From Flammula alnicola (taxonomy: Eukaryota > Basidiomycota > Agaricomycetes > Agaricales > Strophariaceae), in assembly GCA_015499995.1 (NCBI GenBank), contig JADNRV010000019.1:186001-250000 (forward strand): 64,000 nt of DNA. The letters run 5' to 3'. The notes under the pieces were generated by a model, which was given only the letters and a program-made list of their open reading frames with translations, was not told the DNA's origin and did not search any database. Within the stretch, counting starts at the first letter, position 1; each line of letters starts with the position of its first letter. The position numbers and the translations under genes are program-made. Below, in pieces: positions 34,537-46,569 of this stretch.

Positions 34537-36358
34537 TTAATGCCATTGCCATTCATTCGGCCCTCCCGTCTCTGACGCCATCGACAGGCGCTCGGGCTCA
34601 AATGTTTTGCCTCCGACATTAACCGTGGGCAAACGCGAGCACGATGCACCCGAAACCTTGTACTTGCGGACGTGCTCAGTTATGCGGTTGGTGACAGACG
34701 AGACATGAATTAGCGAGCCGGTCCCGCACCATGATCCTCTATTCACCTCCTTATCTGCGGGATATAGTTTGAGACTGACCAACCGAGGCATAGTCGAAGA
34801 GACGGTAGCTAGCAAAACATCCTGGAAGATCAATTGCTCAGTATAGTGAGGCAAATAACTGGCGAGAAACTCACAACAGTGTCTGCAGCCAACTGATTTT
34901 CTCGTGAGGAATCTGGGTTTGAATCCCTCAAATTATTAGATAAGATGGATACACCCAAATGTTTCAGGCCTCTGCACTCCGTGATGACGGAAATGTTATG
35001 CTCTCCGAAGCACCAAAGGCCCTCGTATGATGCTTCAATAACCAGCTCCTCCAACGAGCCTGTGTGCTTAGTTAAAGCATTGCTGAAGAAATCTACCGCG
35101 GATATGTCAGATTCGCGCCCTGTGTCAAATCCGCCTGTCTTCAGGGAAAGCTTCTTCAAGCCCGAATAACAGGCAAGATATTCGAAAAAGGCCGGAACGA
35201 CGTCAGTGAGCGATACTCTTTTGAGCCAGATTCCCAGCTTGGCAAATTCCGTCCACAGTTCGTCCACGGTAGAGCCCACAGAGCACTGTCTCTTGTAAAG
35301 CTCGGGGTCCGTGGGCTGAACTCTAAAACCGGCCGACAAGCGTCCACGTCGCGGTTTCACCCGTTCGCGTGGTTGCAGGACGTGAGAAAGATCTAGAGAG
35401 GTAAGGTGTCGGAGGTGTGGGACGGTGATGTCGTCAAATTTCACGAACGAATTCATTATCCCAAGGTGCTTTAGTCGAAGGGGTTGGGCGTCCGCGGGAT
35501 AAGAGCAGAAGAGCTCATGTAAGCTTGGCTTGGCGTCAGCGCGCGCTGAGTCGTGGTACCCGTGTGTCACTTGGATGCTGGTGAGCTGACCAGGAGGCGA
35601 CTGTGCCATCAATGCGGAGAGATTGGCATATGTCTGTGCATTCAGAAGGTTGTCCGACGGTGTATTGAACTCGCTGAGGGTAATTTCGCAGAGGTGCGGC
35701 AAGAGCTCGAGCGACAAAGGAATCCGGGCATGGGTTAGCTCGACGTAGAGGCTCTGGACAGATGGGATCGACTTGAGAGCGCTCATCACAATGTTCTGAG
35801 CCCACTCTTCATCCTTCCGTTCGGTATACCATCTGTGCAGATAGTGTTAATATATCATATTGTAAGAAAAAGAACCAGTAAGATACCTGACTAATTGAAG
35901 ATTCTTCAACGAAAGCAAAGCATCGAAGAGGTATTTCTTCATATCCTTTACAGCGACCACCACTTCCGGGCCATCTTCTGTCGGAGTCACGGATTTTTTA
36001 TTGATTGGGACCCAGTAATTGGGGTCAAATCCAGGCGAAAGAGATCTAATGACAAGGCAACGAGTTGCGTGAGAGGGGGCCCCGGTGGAACTGGAAGTTG
36101 CAAGGACTCGAATCATCCCAATACTTTTGTCGAGAGCATTTTTGCTTATATTGAGAAAGATGTTTTCTAACACCTGGCTCTCGAGGAATTCGCCCAGCTG
36201 TTTGCAGACTAAACGAAGGTGTTTGGCATCGTCTCTGCTAACCTGTGAGACCACGGACTCGAATGAGAGGCTTGACCCATAACATTTGGATTTGACGAGC
36301 TTACGTTGCAGGCAATTGCTTGCACCAATTCTGGGGCTAGTGAGAGGATGGTCGCCAT
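34537..36358 (-). CDS. F-box/LRR protein, family B copy 1 (550 aa)
   Basis: Exons 36305-36358, 35887-36242, 34875-35832 and 34537-34821 sum to 1653 nt, in frame. Exon 1 encodes an F-box-like start (MATILSLAPELVQAIACN), continued in exon 2 by DDAKHLRLVCKQLGEFLESQ. LRR-like segments follow (VQSLYVELTHARIPLSLELL, PHLRHLTSLDLSHVL) and a distinctive YEGLWCFGEHN block shared by all family members. Intron positions match the plus-strand gene at 37152, the two being divergently arranged about 0.8 kb apart. The likely role is an SCF adaptor. No known substrate can be inferred. Confidence 0.8.
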
Positions 36359-37151
36359 AGTTCAGCTGAGAGAGAATTAGTGACTCGTCTCTCCCCGAAA
36401 AAGACAAACTGCAAATTCCATTTCGTCAGGTGATTGGAAAGCGCAGCCGGCCGCATTCTGAACATTGTCGTGGAAATGACGGGAAACGAACAATCAGCCT
36501 AGTCGTGAGCTTTGGTGAAACAAAAATCAGTCTCATACCTCCAGGAAATTGGGTGATGAATTTTAGGATTGGTGATACGGCGACCACAGACAATTCGATT
36601 AGATCATGGTTTCAATCAGGGGCATAGTTCGATGTCATGGAGGAGATCAAACATCCGTCGTTTTGCAGAACTTGTTGACGACGCTGTCGTCCTCCCACGC
36701 TTGCCCGCGGTGTGCGGTGACCGGTGACCGGTCGCACTGCGCACATGAATAAGTAAACACGTCGCGTCGCGTCGTTTCGCCAACTTTTGCATGACAATTC
36801 GCGTATATTCAAGCTTTCGCCACGACAGCTTAATCTGACTCTTTAGTTCTGCGTGTATTTGGCCTGTGTTTATCAACTTTGCGCTGAAGAGCTCGGCCTG
36901 GCTCGGCCCCCCCGCGTGAGAGCGAATCAACTTCGAGATTCGAATCGAGAATGCCCAGAGAATGCCGTGACTACTTGAGTCGTGATGCTGCTTCCAGTTC
37001 ATGTTCCACTTCAGATGCGAACTTGCTGCTCGAAGTACGTGCTTTCGGCTGCAGGACTCATTGACTTACTTACAATCTTTTGTTCAGGTATCAAAGAATA
37101 CCTGTTTGAAGTGTCTCCGAGTTGTCCCGATCTCGCGATCTTCGGTGGAAA
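36359..37151. promoter_or_regulatory. Divergent intergenic region between two family B genes
   Basis: A spacer of about 0.8 kb between head-to-head paralogues that probably carries both promoters. Scattered frames show no domain. CGGTGACCGGTGACCGGTC near 36717-36735 is a small direct repeat of GGTGACC units. Confidence 0.4.
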
Positions 37152-39043
37152 ATGTCTATCCACCTGTTATCCCTTGCACCCGAGCTCATTCAAACCATAG
37201 GCAGTATTGTAAGTGAGTGTCTCATTGAGGAAAAACACGATGTCTAACATTCGCCTCCATCGCAGTTATGCAGTGACGATATCAAGCACCTTCGGCTGGC
37301 TTGTAAACAGCTCAGCGAGATCCTGGAATCGGTCATCCTCGACAAAATCACCTTCAATATCAACAAGTCTACTCTTCCGGCAAGCATCTCCCAAATCCGA
37401 TCTCTGGCGGCAGGCAGATCGCCGGGTGCCTCACGAACGACCTCCCATTTAACTCTCGTTTGTTTCGCGCCGAGATACGATCCGCAAGACGAGTCCTATT
37501 GGGACGGAGAGATGGTCGAAAATCCCAAGCCTCTGGATACGCCGGAAGTCCTTGAGGCCGAACGAAGGATGAAGAAATATCTATTCGACGCTGTGGTATC
37601 GCTGAAGAACGTTAGCACTGTGAGGTTCGCCGTACCCTTTTATCAATGCGACCAACACTCTTAAAAAGTCGTATTCTATTTTAGGTGGCATACCCACTGC
37701 AAGGACGATGAATGGGTTCAAAATACTATCATGAAGGCTCTTCGTTCTTTACCCAAGCTTCAGAACCTCAGCATTGGACTTACTTTCCTAAAGATTGCAC
37801 TGCCTCTGCAGCGGCTACAGACCCTACGCGAGATCACAATCACAGACAAAAATTGCTCCTCGGGAGAGGGCCCGAATTACGAAACATACTCGAATCTCGG
37901 GAAATTGATCGCACGGAATTCATTCATAACCAGCATTCATATCGAACGACAGGATTACGACTCGCAGCATACAGACCCCAGCGCGAGTTTTCACCATCTC
38001 TTTTGGTGCTATCCCAAAGATGCTGCCCCTCTTCGTCTCCGTCGCCTCGTATTGAGAAGGATGCTTATAAAGTTGGACAACATCACCCTGCCCCATCTAC
38101 GACATCTGACTGCGTTGGACGTTTCATCCATGTTGGAGCCCTATGAACCCGACCCTCATCCCAGCGATTCCGACTCCCCATTCTCGACAGAATCACGAAC
38201 GGAGGAAGAACTCCTCGAGAAACAACGCGCGGTCGGTTCCAACATCAGCGATATATGGGATACCCTTATGGTGTTCGGCATCTATCTAGAAGAAATAACA
38301 CTCACTAAAATAACGCCCTCTTTTCTCGAATATCTCGAGTGCTACTCAGGACTGAAGAAGCTCACCTTCACGAGCTCCGGCTTCAATAATGCGACCAAAT
38401 CTGACAAGTGCGCGACACGGTTCTTTGGCACCCCTTTGACCAAGCACGTTCGAACCTTGGAGAAGCTTAACATCAACGCGGAGTTCGAAGGTTTATGGTG
38501 TTTCGGTGATCACAATATGGCGGTCATTATGCAATGCCATGCCCTGAGAGTCCTTGGGATCCGTATTTTTGGCGAGGGTTTGCAAAACAAAAAATCCCCG
38601 ACGGGTGCGGAAGAAGAAAACGCGGTGGTGGGTGGTATTTCTTTCGACTCATACCATGCTGTACTGATAAGCAAGTAATCAACTGCACTCCATGCTAGGT
38701 TCTCCTAATTGATAACGTCTCATGCTATTTGCCCTTCCTCGAGCATCTAACTATATCACCCTCAACCCCAGAAATGTTCCGAGGTGATTGGTGCGGGACC
38801 AGCAGCGCCGCGTACTGTAGCTGTGTGCAAGCTGCGATCGTTGAGCAGTTGGGCACGTACAGTGCACCTCCGGCATGCAGGAGACTGCCGAAAGTCAGTG
38901 TAAATAACCCTTGGAGTGCTGAGGGGTTTACTTTTTTGCCCGAGCGCGTCAATGGCGGTTCAGGATTGGAACCAGGAGAATGGCGTTATCGAGACACTTC
39001 TCCGCATCCAGAGAAAAGCTCGAGCTCCGAGCTCCAGATCTAG
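37152..39043 (+). CDS. F-box/LRR protein, family B copy 2 (567 aa)
   Basis: Exons 37152-37208, 37266-37624, 37685-38627 and 38699-39043 sum to 1704 nt, in frame. The start MSIHLLSLAPELIQTIGSI and LCSDDIKHLRLACKQLSEIL form the F-box-like region. LRR-like segments follow (PHLRHLTALDVSSMLEP, YSGLKKLTFTSSGF) and then the family block FEGLWCFGDHNMAVI. The C-terminal exon contains DWCGTSSAAYCSC and a Ser-rich tail. All four intron positions and phases agree with the minus-strand paralogue at 34537. Both appear intact, while a third copy at 61260 is broken. Confidence 0.82.
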
Positions 39044-39513
39044 TGGATGACGACGATCGCTGATTGCCAGTGGCCCCACATTACTCGAGTAGAATAAAAG
39101 TTATTAAGTTCAGCAAACTGAAACGTCCTAGCCGCAACCTCTACTATCAGGAGTTTGTAAACTTTTCAGTCATGAATGCATGTTCGACGACTGTAAAAAG
39201 TACAGCAGCCGTCTCTGACCAATTTCTCCGGATGAAATTTGATATTCGTAGTAGAATATAATACATCTATGAATACGCAAATTTTGAAGAAGCGAGGGTA
39301 TGAAGCGGCAGAGTCGAGTATTACAAACTCCTAAAACATTATTATTCAAACTCCTGGTCCGACCATTGAAAGTAGGTGCAACAGTTCTACCGCTATGTAC
39401 GCATTGTGCGCTTTATTTTTACAAATCACAACCCGAATAACTGCATCCCATCAAGACATATACCTCGCTGCAAATTCTAGATGCATTAACCGTCCTACGC
39501 CCTACGCTACTCT
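39044..39513. other. Convergent intergenic region
   Basis: Shared 3' region of the F-box/LRR gene and the secreted-protein gene. Nothing else is seen. Confidence 0.5.
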
Positions 39514-40481
39514 CTACTTCCACAAATCATCTGGATCGCTCCAATACATACGCCCTTTCCACTTGCTTTCGACGGATTCCTCCAAGCTAACATTTTTCAA
39601 GCCCTTATGCTGGATTAGAGCAACTATTGCTGCTCGATCCTGCTCCCTGCGACTCCACTGCGCTCTGAGAGAGGCAGTCGCCGTCGCGACTTGGGGTAGA
39701 GCATTGCTTGCTTCAGGAACTACGGTACTCGTAGCTGTAGGTGGGGTGGAAACATTGCTTGACCTTCATGATGTGTTGAATAAGTCTCCTTGCCTATTTT
39801 CGAGTTCCTGCATTACTCACGCTGAAATTGGATCGTGCACGAGAGTGTTCAGCTGAACGCCATCTGGAACCGGACCATCTGGCTTCGCTGGGCAAGATCC
39901 AGCTGGGCTCAGTGATTTCAACCCAAGTGGCACATTGCCGGTCTGGTCTCCGCTGAAAGTGGTGAAATCAGATCCGGCAAACTGGCAATGGAAAAGTCCA
40001 TTGAGCTCCTCATTCTTGGGTGCAACCTGGCAATAAGGAACTTGTGACTTGTCCGGCTGCACGATGCAATGAGTATAATCGTTCAGAATTTAGAATGAAA
40101 TATACGCTACCGAGTTCCTTGGCTGCTGAACGAAGAGCTGTGCGAGCCTAATCATTTCAGGGTCACTTTTGAGCTGTTTCGCAAGGTCGATCATGGTATC
40201 TGCTGAGTTCTGTTGATCGCAAACCCCTCCTGATTCGAGCAGGCTCGTGAAGGCGGGTACTGCTACACCGCTACATTTGTCTTGGGTGCCTCCTGCATTC
40301 ACCTGGTGACATTATTTGTTGAGAGTTATTATCTGGTTGAAAAACAACTTACGCAAGCCTCTTGCCAGTCCTTTGTAGAGTCAGTGATAGTCTGGTCGAT
40401 GCGTCGATCTATCTGGACAGGCGCGGCCTGTGCGTACTGGAAAAGGAATGCGGCAAAAACAAAGAATGATAAATGAAGCAT
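39514..40481 (-). CDS. Secreted protein of unknown function (268 aa)
   Basis: Exons 40353-40481, 40111-40302, 39821-40056 and 39514-39763 total 807 nt, in frame. MLHLSFFVFAAFLFQYAQAA is a signal peptide. The mature N-terminal part has conserved-looking blocks (WQEACVNAGGTQDKC, GGVCDQQNSADTMIDLAKQL, PEMIRLAQLFVQQPRNS) and later FSGDQTGNVPLGLKSL with SCPAKPDGPVPDGVQLN. It carries several cysteines suited to disulfides. The C-terminal 60 or so residues are Thr/Ala/Pro-rich and then basic with SKWKGRMYWSDPDDLWK. I recognise it only as a conserved agaric-type secreted hypothetical. Extracellular or wall location is inferred. Confidence 0.78.
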
Positions 40482-41305
40482 TCTTGGCGATGTTTGAGGT
40501 GGTTGATAAGTAGCAGAAGAAATGCAAAGCGGACGTGGACGCCTGGCCCAGAAGGAGAAAGCGAAGAAGAAGAGAAGACGGTTGAGAATACTAAACTATG
40601 GGCGAGTCAAACTGAAGTTAATGTCTATCCATTACGAGTTTTTATGTAGTACGAAATTCTATTTTTAGTCTTCAATCAAGAGATCGTCGCCTGAGGATAA
40701 CTGTTGCTGATACTTAGCTGATCACCCCCGGGCCCACGCGAATATCGATCAGCGAGTATCAGACTCGTTGCCTAGGAGTTAATTTACTCAGCGAGGTTCC
40801 TGAGCAGCTCAGCGCTCAGCGCTCAATACTGGTTTCCCAATGTGCAAACCATGAAGGCAAAATTATGTTCAAACCTTGCTGACAGAATTTGTTATAAGCG
40901 CCCGACTTTGTATGACCAGGGATAAAACATCCAGCAGCGCATAGTTGCTTTCCTTGAGAATCCAACCTTTCTGCATGAGAAATTAGCGGGTCTACGGCGA
41001 GCTAACACCTCGTCGTCAAAGATGATATGGAGACAATTTAAAGTCTCGGAAACCGTGACAGTTAAACGCTCATTGGACAGTCTCTGCCACCGTCTGATCC
41101 TGTCTTATCCAGAACACAGTACCACCCAACCATCAAGGAGTTATTCTTGTCTTAGAGATGTACACATTACAGTCATTAAGTATCATCGACGAAGTCACAA
41201 ATTAGGACAATTATCATCATCATCATCAATAAAAATCAATTACAGACGCTTATGATTATCAAACTTTCTTCTCAAAAGAGCCAACTGAAGTGGCATTATT
41301 GAATT
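40482..41305. other. Intergenic region
   Basis: Upstream of the secreted-protein gene and downstream of the sugar transporter. A short ATC trinucleotide run (about 41213-41227) is the only repeat noted. Confidence 0.45.
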
Positions 41306-43767
41306 CTATCGAATTGCGTCAACTTTCATGTTCGAAGCCTTGGATAAGGCATGACGTACCCTTCTCTCGTTTGTCGATATCAGCTTGTCGCTGTTCGGAG
41401 GAGATAGAGCCAAATATAACATCCATCTCCTCCAAACTGCGGCCTTTAGTTTCAGGTATAAGTCTACGAATTACTCCATCAGTTCCAATCTCTGTCGGGT
41501 AGCATCAGATACCCACAGTGAGAAGACTGCCATTCCTCCGATGTTGATAGTGGCAAACATCAAGAACATCTTGTATCCCAGAGCCGTGTTCAGGTCTGGT
41601 GTAACCTTAGACACCACGAAGTCTAAGGAAAGAATATATCAGAATAGGCGAAGTCCTGTTGAGAGGGTGGGTCGCACTCCAGAGCCATTGAGATGCGCTT
41701 GCAAGCGCGAGACCGAAATGCCTTGTTCGAGTTGGGAAGATATCAGAAACATATACCCAAGGGAGAGGTCCTAAATTTGCTTGAGCGGGAACGTAAACCA
41801 TCGTAGAGGAGGGATAACTTACCCCACCCCATGGAGTAGAAGCAAACGTAAATATAGAGCATGGCAGCCATAGCTTTAGATGCGGGCGGGGGGTTCGGGG
41901 CGGCGTGGTTTGCATCCACAGCAGGTGGTGGATGTGTCTTGAGAATGGCGCCAATGATGAAGAATAGAGTCCCCATTCCCATGGCGGAAATGAACAACGA
42001 CAATTTCCTCCCCAGAGTCTCCACTCCGAACAAGATGAACAACGAAGTCGCAACTAGCTTTACAACACCTGAGGTGATTCGAGGTAAGACGCAGGACGTG
42101 ACAATGAAGCTGGATGCCCACGTACCGTAGATACCACTGGCCAGCAAAGAGTTTTTGCGAGCAGTGAATCCGATCTAATGATCGTTAGTACAAAAAACTG
42201 ATGCCCTGAAGCCATCGTAGCTTACAGATGCAAATATTTGCGGAGCGTAATAGCTATATCCTTCGGTCAGTAAAAACTCCTGCTTCTATATTAAACCGTG
42301 ACCTACTTTACTGAGTTCTGGCCAGCCCATTGCTGGAGCAAAAAGATGACGAAAGCGATTACGAAGCGAATTAAATTGCCTTTCCCAAAGAAGGCCTCTT
42401 TTAGACCCAATCCTTTACGCGCTTCACGCTCTTCAAGAATTGCAGCCTCAATTTCTGCCATCTCATGAAGGACCTCTTCGGAGTCGGGATTGGAACGGCG
42501 CAGATAAGCCAGGTTTTCCAACGCCTCCTGATTTTTGCCAACCGTGGCAAGGTAACGAGGAGATTCCTGGAGAATACAGGTCATATCGACGGCGGTTTGG
42601 GATGGCGAATGACAATAATACACCCACCTTGACGGTCAGAAGCCCAAACACCATAATCCCTGCAGGTACCAGTTGGACTCCAAACGGAATTCTCCACACA
42701 TTGGGACCAGTAAGTATATGGATTCCAACGCCGACTGTCAATCCTGTGAGTTGAGAAGCGGAGGCAGAATAGAATCGGTCGCTTACAGTTGACGAAATAA
42801 GAGATCATGACACCAAAGGCAACCTAATCGAATCCCAATCTAAAACGCAGACTCATAGTAAATATCGCTTTCAATAACGCACCATAATTTGGAAACACCC
42901 AGTAATCCTTCCACGAACGTCTTTTGGAGAACATTCGGAAACGAAAGCCGGAGCCACGGCTGAAATGGCACCGATACCAATACCAGATATGACACGACCT
43001 GCATAGATTTTCCCTAGTCCGCTTTTGGCCTCAGCAACAGTGGTCAAGATCTATGAGATTATTAGTGCAATGTGTTTATTTAATAAAGCCTTTACGCACC
43101 GCTCCAACACAGAAAATGACGGCGAATATGAACAGAGTGTATTTCCGTCCGATTTTCGCTATTGATAGTGTGACTAAGTATTAAAAGGGGAAAGAAATGG
43201 TAAGACTAACACGAAAGAGGCGCGCTTCCTAATGCTCCGAAGAAAGCCCCGGCTTGCAGAACGGAGACTACGTTGGACGAGACAGCATTGATTTTCGCTT
43301 GGTTTTTGGTAACACCGTCGCTCAGGCCAAAGCTGGTGAGGAAGTAATTCGCGCTGACGACTCCACCGCTAGAGGTCAAAATATCATGAGATTTGTTGTT
43401 TCAAGGATGGAGCATTGCATGTACCCAATGCCACTAAGTGATCTGGTAAGCATATGCTTTGAGATGTAGGACAGTGGACGTACGTGTCGTATCCAAATAA
43501 AACAATCCCCCAATATACAATAAACGCCAGCCCTGCAAATAGTCAACAAGGTCGTTCGCAGAAACCTAGTAGTTGGAAGTGATGGAGAAAACCCACAATA
43601 AACCCGAATGTTCCTGAAAAAGCTGTCCGCGGCAACGTCTTTCATTGGCAATGTTGCTGGTCTGTGAGGACAAGGATCAGATGAACTAACAGGAACTCAA
43701 AGTCTTCCCGATGTATACTTATACCAGCACGGAGCTTCTGGAAGTCAAGCTTGGATGTCAACTCCAT
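41306..43767 (-). CDS. MFS sugar transporter (STP/quinate-type), intron-rich
   Basis: A plasma-membrane hexose or quinate-type symporter of the major facilitator superfamily. The start at 43767 (MELTSKLDFQKLRA) splices to ATLPMKDVAADSFFRNIRVY. Helix 1 follows (LAFIVYWGIVLFGYDT) and then GGVVSANYFLTSFGL. Sugar-porter signatures are present: GRKYTLF after helix 2, AGRVISGIGIGAISAVAP, PESPRYL-type motif (KESPRYLATVGKNQEAL), FVIFLLQQWAGQNSVNYYAP, GRKLSLFISAMGMG, PLPWVYVSDIFPTRTRHFGL and PETKGRSLEEMDVIFGSI. More than ten introns are needed. The last short exon ends KVDAIR before TAG at 41306-41308. All 12 helices appear to be covered. Substrate cannot be told from sequence. A degraded second copy lies just upstream at 44400-45030. 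Confidence 0.88.
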
Positions 43768-44399
43768 CACGGGTAAATAATTTCACACACATCATCAACA
43801 GTGGGGCATGTGAGGGGTTAGACATCGGATTGGTGGAGGATGGAGCTAGAGTGAAGAGCCGAAACGATTTTTGTCCGAGGCGGCCCGGGGTTCAGCATTG
43901 CAACAATTATTTGTGGATTGTGGATGGCAACCCGTAACTGTACACATGAATTCATTCTCAGCACTTCGAAATTTCCAGGTTAGGGTCGCGGACTCGAGAG
44001 AGCTCTTTGAATAAACGACTTGATAGTTGCAAAGAATGGAGAGGGGTCGACCAAGCCTGCGATCGAAAAGAATCGGACGGGGGTGTTGAATTCTTCCTAT
44101 AAATACATGGATGTAACGATGGAATCCACATGGAAAGCTTCTCCGGCATGTTGAGCGGCTGATCACTAAGAGGTCAGAAGATCAGTGGGCGACGAAGTTA
44201 AAGGAAGGATGAATACGTTAAGATAGGCAGGCAAGTTGACCATCGACGTAGACCGCGATTCCAAATGGGTCACACTTTCCGTCGTGAATAGTGTCAGCGC
44301 TAGATTTCATTAATAAAGCATTCCCACTTCTGCGTTATAAAAGATGCAGTTAGATCTCAAACGTCCGATTACCATCACCTCTTTCCTGGTTTTCTACAT
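43768..44399. other. Intergenic region upstream of the transporter
   Basis: Promoter region of the MFS transporter and flank of the degraded copy. No other gene. Confidence 0.45.
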
Positions 44400-45030
44400 T
44401 CGCCTTGCGCGTCTCAGCGGAGACAGCCAAATGTGATATTCATATCGTCAAAGCTCCGGCCATTAGTCGCTGGATAGAGACTGCAGTCAGATATAGGAGA
44501 AATGACATAAGGGAGACGAGTTACGACTCACGAGAAGAGTCTCATTTCCACGTTCCGAAACGAAAGAAGGTTGTGTAACCTAGGTCCTTAATATCACTGG
44601 CGTAACTTTAGACACTGGGAAATCCGAGAAAAGGTGAACAGCGTTAAGATAGATAAATAATGCAGCGAGACACTAGACCGACCCCTGAAAGGACCTTCCA
44701 AAGCAAAAGTCCGTGATAAAGCAATCGCGTTGGAAAAATGTCGGATACATAGTACCCTGGCAGAGGATCTGGAATGCGATCAGGAGTACGAACTTTTAAA
44801 AGAAAGATCGACTGTACCCGAACTAAAATCATATGTAAATAAATGCCATAGCATGCTAACCATCACATGTGATGCAGCGCGGATTAACGGTTTGGGGTAT
44901 GGTTGGCGAGGGAGGAGGATGCGTTTCGAGAATGGCATCAATTATGAGCCAATTCCAAAAGCAGAAACAATGAGCGACAGTATACGTCCGAGGGTTAAGC
45001 TTCTTTCCATCCGAGGCTATATAGGGGATA
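44400..45030 (-). pseudogene. Degraded MFS transporter paralogue (3' remnants)
   Basis: Three minus-strand segments match the neighbouring transporter in order but in different frames with stops. About 44905-45000 reads GRKLNPRTYTVAHCF and DAILETHPPP. 44700-44760 reads PLPGYYVSDIFPTRLLYHGL, where the intact gene has PLPWVYVSDIFPTRTRHFGL. About 44420-44470 reads NGRSFDDMNITFG, where the intact gene has KGRSLEEMDVIFG. The N-terminal two thirds are absent. This is a tandem duplicate that has lost its 5' part and accumulated indels. Confidence 0.75.
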
Positions 45031-46569
45031 CTAGCGCGCCGAAAAAAGTATTTCCCTGAAGAACAGACACCATATTGGAGGAAACTTAACCTAATTTCTT
45101 CTTGTCAACTTTAACGTCGGGCTTGACGAGGCCGAAGTGCCTTTGGAAGTAATCTTGGAACACAGCCCATCCAACGATACTATTAAAAGAGAATGGCGTT
45201 CTTCAGTTAACATCACGACATGGGCACGGGCGCTCGCATGCGTTCATGTCCGAAGCGGACGCTACCCCACTATGCAATAATACGAACCTGACAGAAGCAG
45301 TGAGGTAAGTGGTCTGATGTGTGGTGCAAGAAATGTAGACGTACAATGCAAATATTTTGGTATCTGTCCGGCATTGAACCCTCCTTTAGCGGCCTGCAGC
45401 ATCGTGCGAGAAGGTCGAGCTAAAATAACGAGGACCTGTCCATGTTGTGGGGACCTTGAAAGGTGGATAAGCCGAGTCATGACATGTAGAATGATTGGCA
45501 CCTCCATCACAAGTGTGAACGCAACAGGAGTTGTGCGGGGGTGGGGATGAAAGTGGGGCGGTCCGGCGGGCCGCTTTATTTTGGTCCCTGCGATTAGGTC
45601 CATAGAAAGGACATCGCCTCTTGCCAGGTGATCTATATGTATGAGCACAATCTATCCATCTGTCTGTTAAGGCATGTCGGACGAGGTGTTTATTTTGATG
45701 CCGTCGGCAAGATGGCGAATATACGAGACCATGACGATTTTACGAGGTTTTACCGCAGCGCCCTCTATTCATTGGAAATGCGACGCACGGTTCAATAGAA
45801 CTGCATGGGGAAATGGTTCAGTAGAGATGTTGAATACAACAGATGTATACACACCGCATTGAGCAAGCGTGCCTTAAAACTGAGCCCCATCGTAACTTTA
45901 CATCACCCACACTTCGCTTTCCTTGTCGCTAGCTGCCAATGGAAATCGGGCAGCGCGATGAGGCGAGATTCTGATAAGGGAAATCATGGGCAATGACGCT
46001 GGGGTTGTCTTCCGGCCCGCCTTACTGATCATTGAGAAATGCCCCCGACGTTTCGCTACCTCGAAGAACAAGAATAGGCGTAGGCGATGCATATGACGAA
46101 ACCAGAATCTCTGGCGGAATACTGTTCCTAGGAAAAAGAATAAATATTGCATGTTCATGGAAGGTATTCGATCCATTCCACTCACCCTTTTTGTATCTGA
46201 GCCTGTTGAAAAGCGCGAATTGCGAAGAACCGCAAGTCTTTCAACAATGAACGTTTAGTGGCGACTAGCAAACACGATACTCGAGAGAAAAAGGTTTGAA
46301 CTGATGTTCAAGTTAAGCCATATTGAACGCACGAAGTCTGTATATTGGAGCATAGTCAAGCAAAGGTTGTTGCCTGTTGTAGGAGGACGAGGACAAGATG
46401 AGGACCACCAGAGGACCACAGTGACATAGCGTATCAGGCCATTTTTTTTTCGAATTATTTGCCATTGTTTACTAACAACCTCGGCAGCCTCGGCGCGGAC
46501 GCTCTAGTCTAAGTTCCGTTCGTAGTTTGGGGGCGCGTTACCTTTGAAGAGTCTCTCGCCGTTCAGTTC
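45031..46569. other. Intergenic region with an orphan exon-like segment
   Basis: On the minus strand, 45085-45181 after an acceptor-like TTTTAATAG reads IVGWAVFQDYFQRHFGLVKP then DVKVDKKKLG and a stop, which looks like the last exon of a real gene. Upstream at about 45330-45430 another frame reads MLQAAKGGFNAGQIPKYLH. I could not join them or identify the family, so this is probably a gene relic. Confidence 0.35.

Noticed and set aside
45262..45648. 128-codon minus-strand frame
   Set aside because: Only a short part looks protein-like and no splice chain links it to neighbours. It is mentioned as part of the orphan segment instead.
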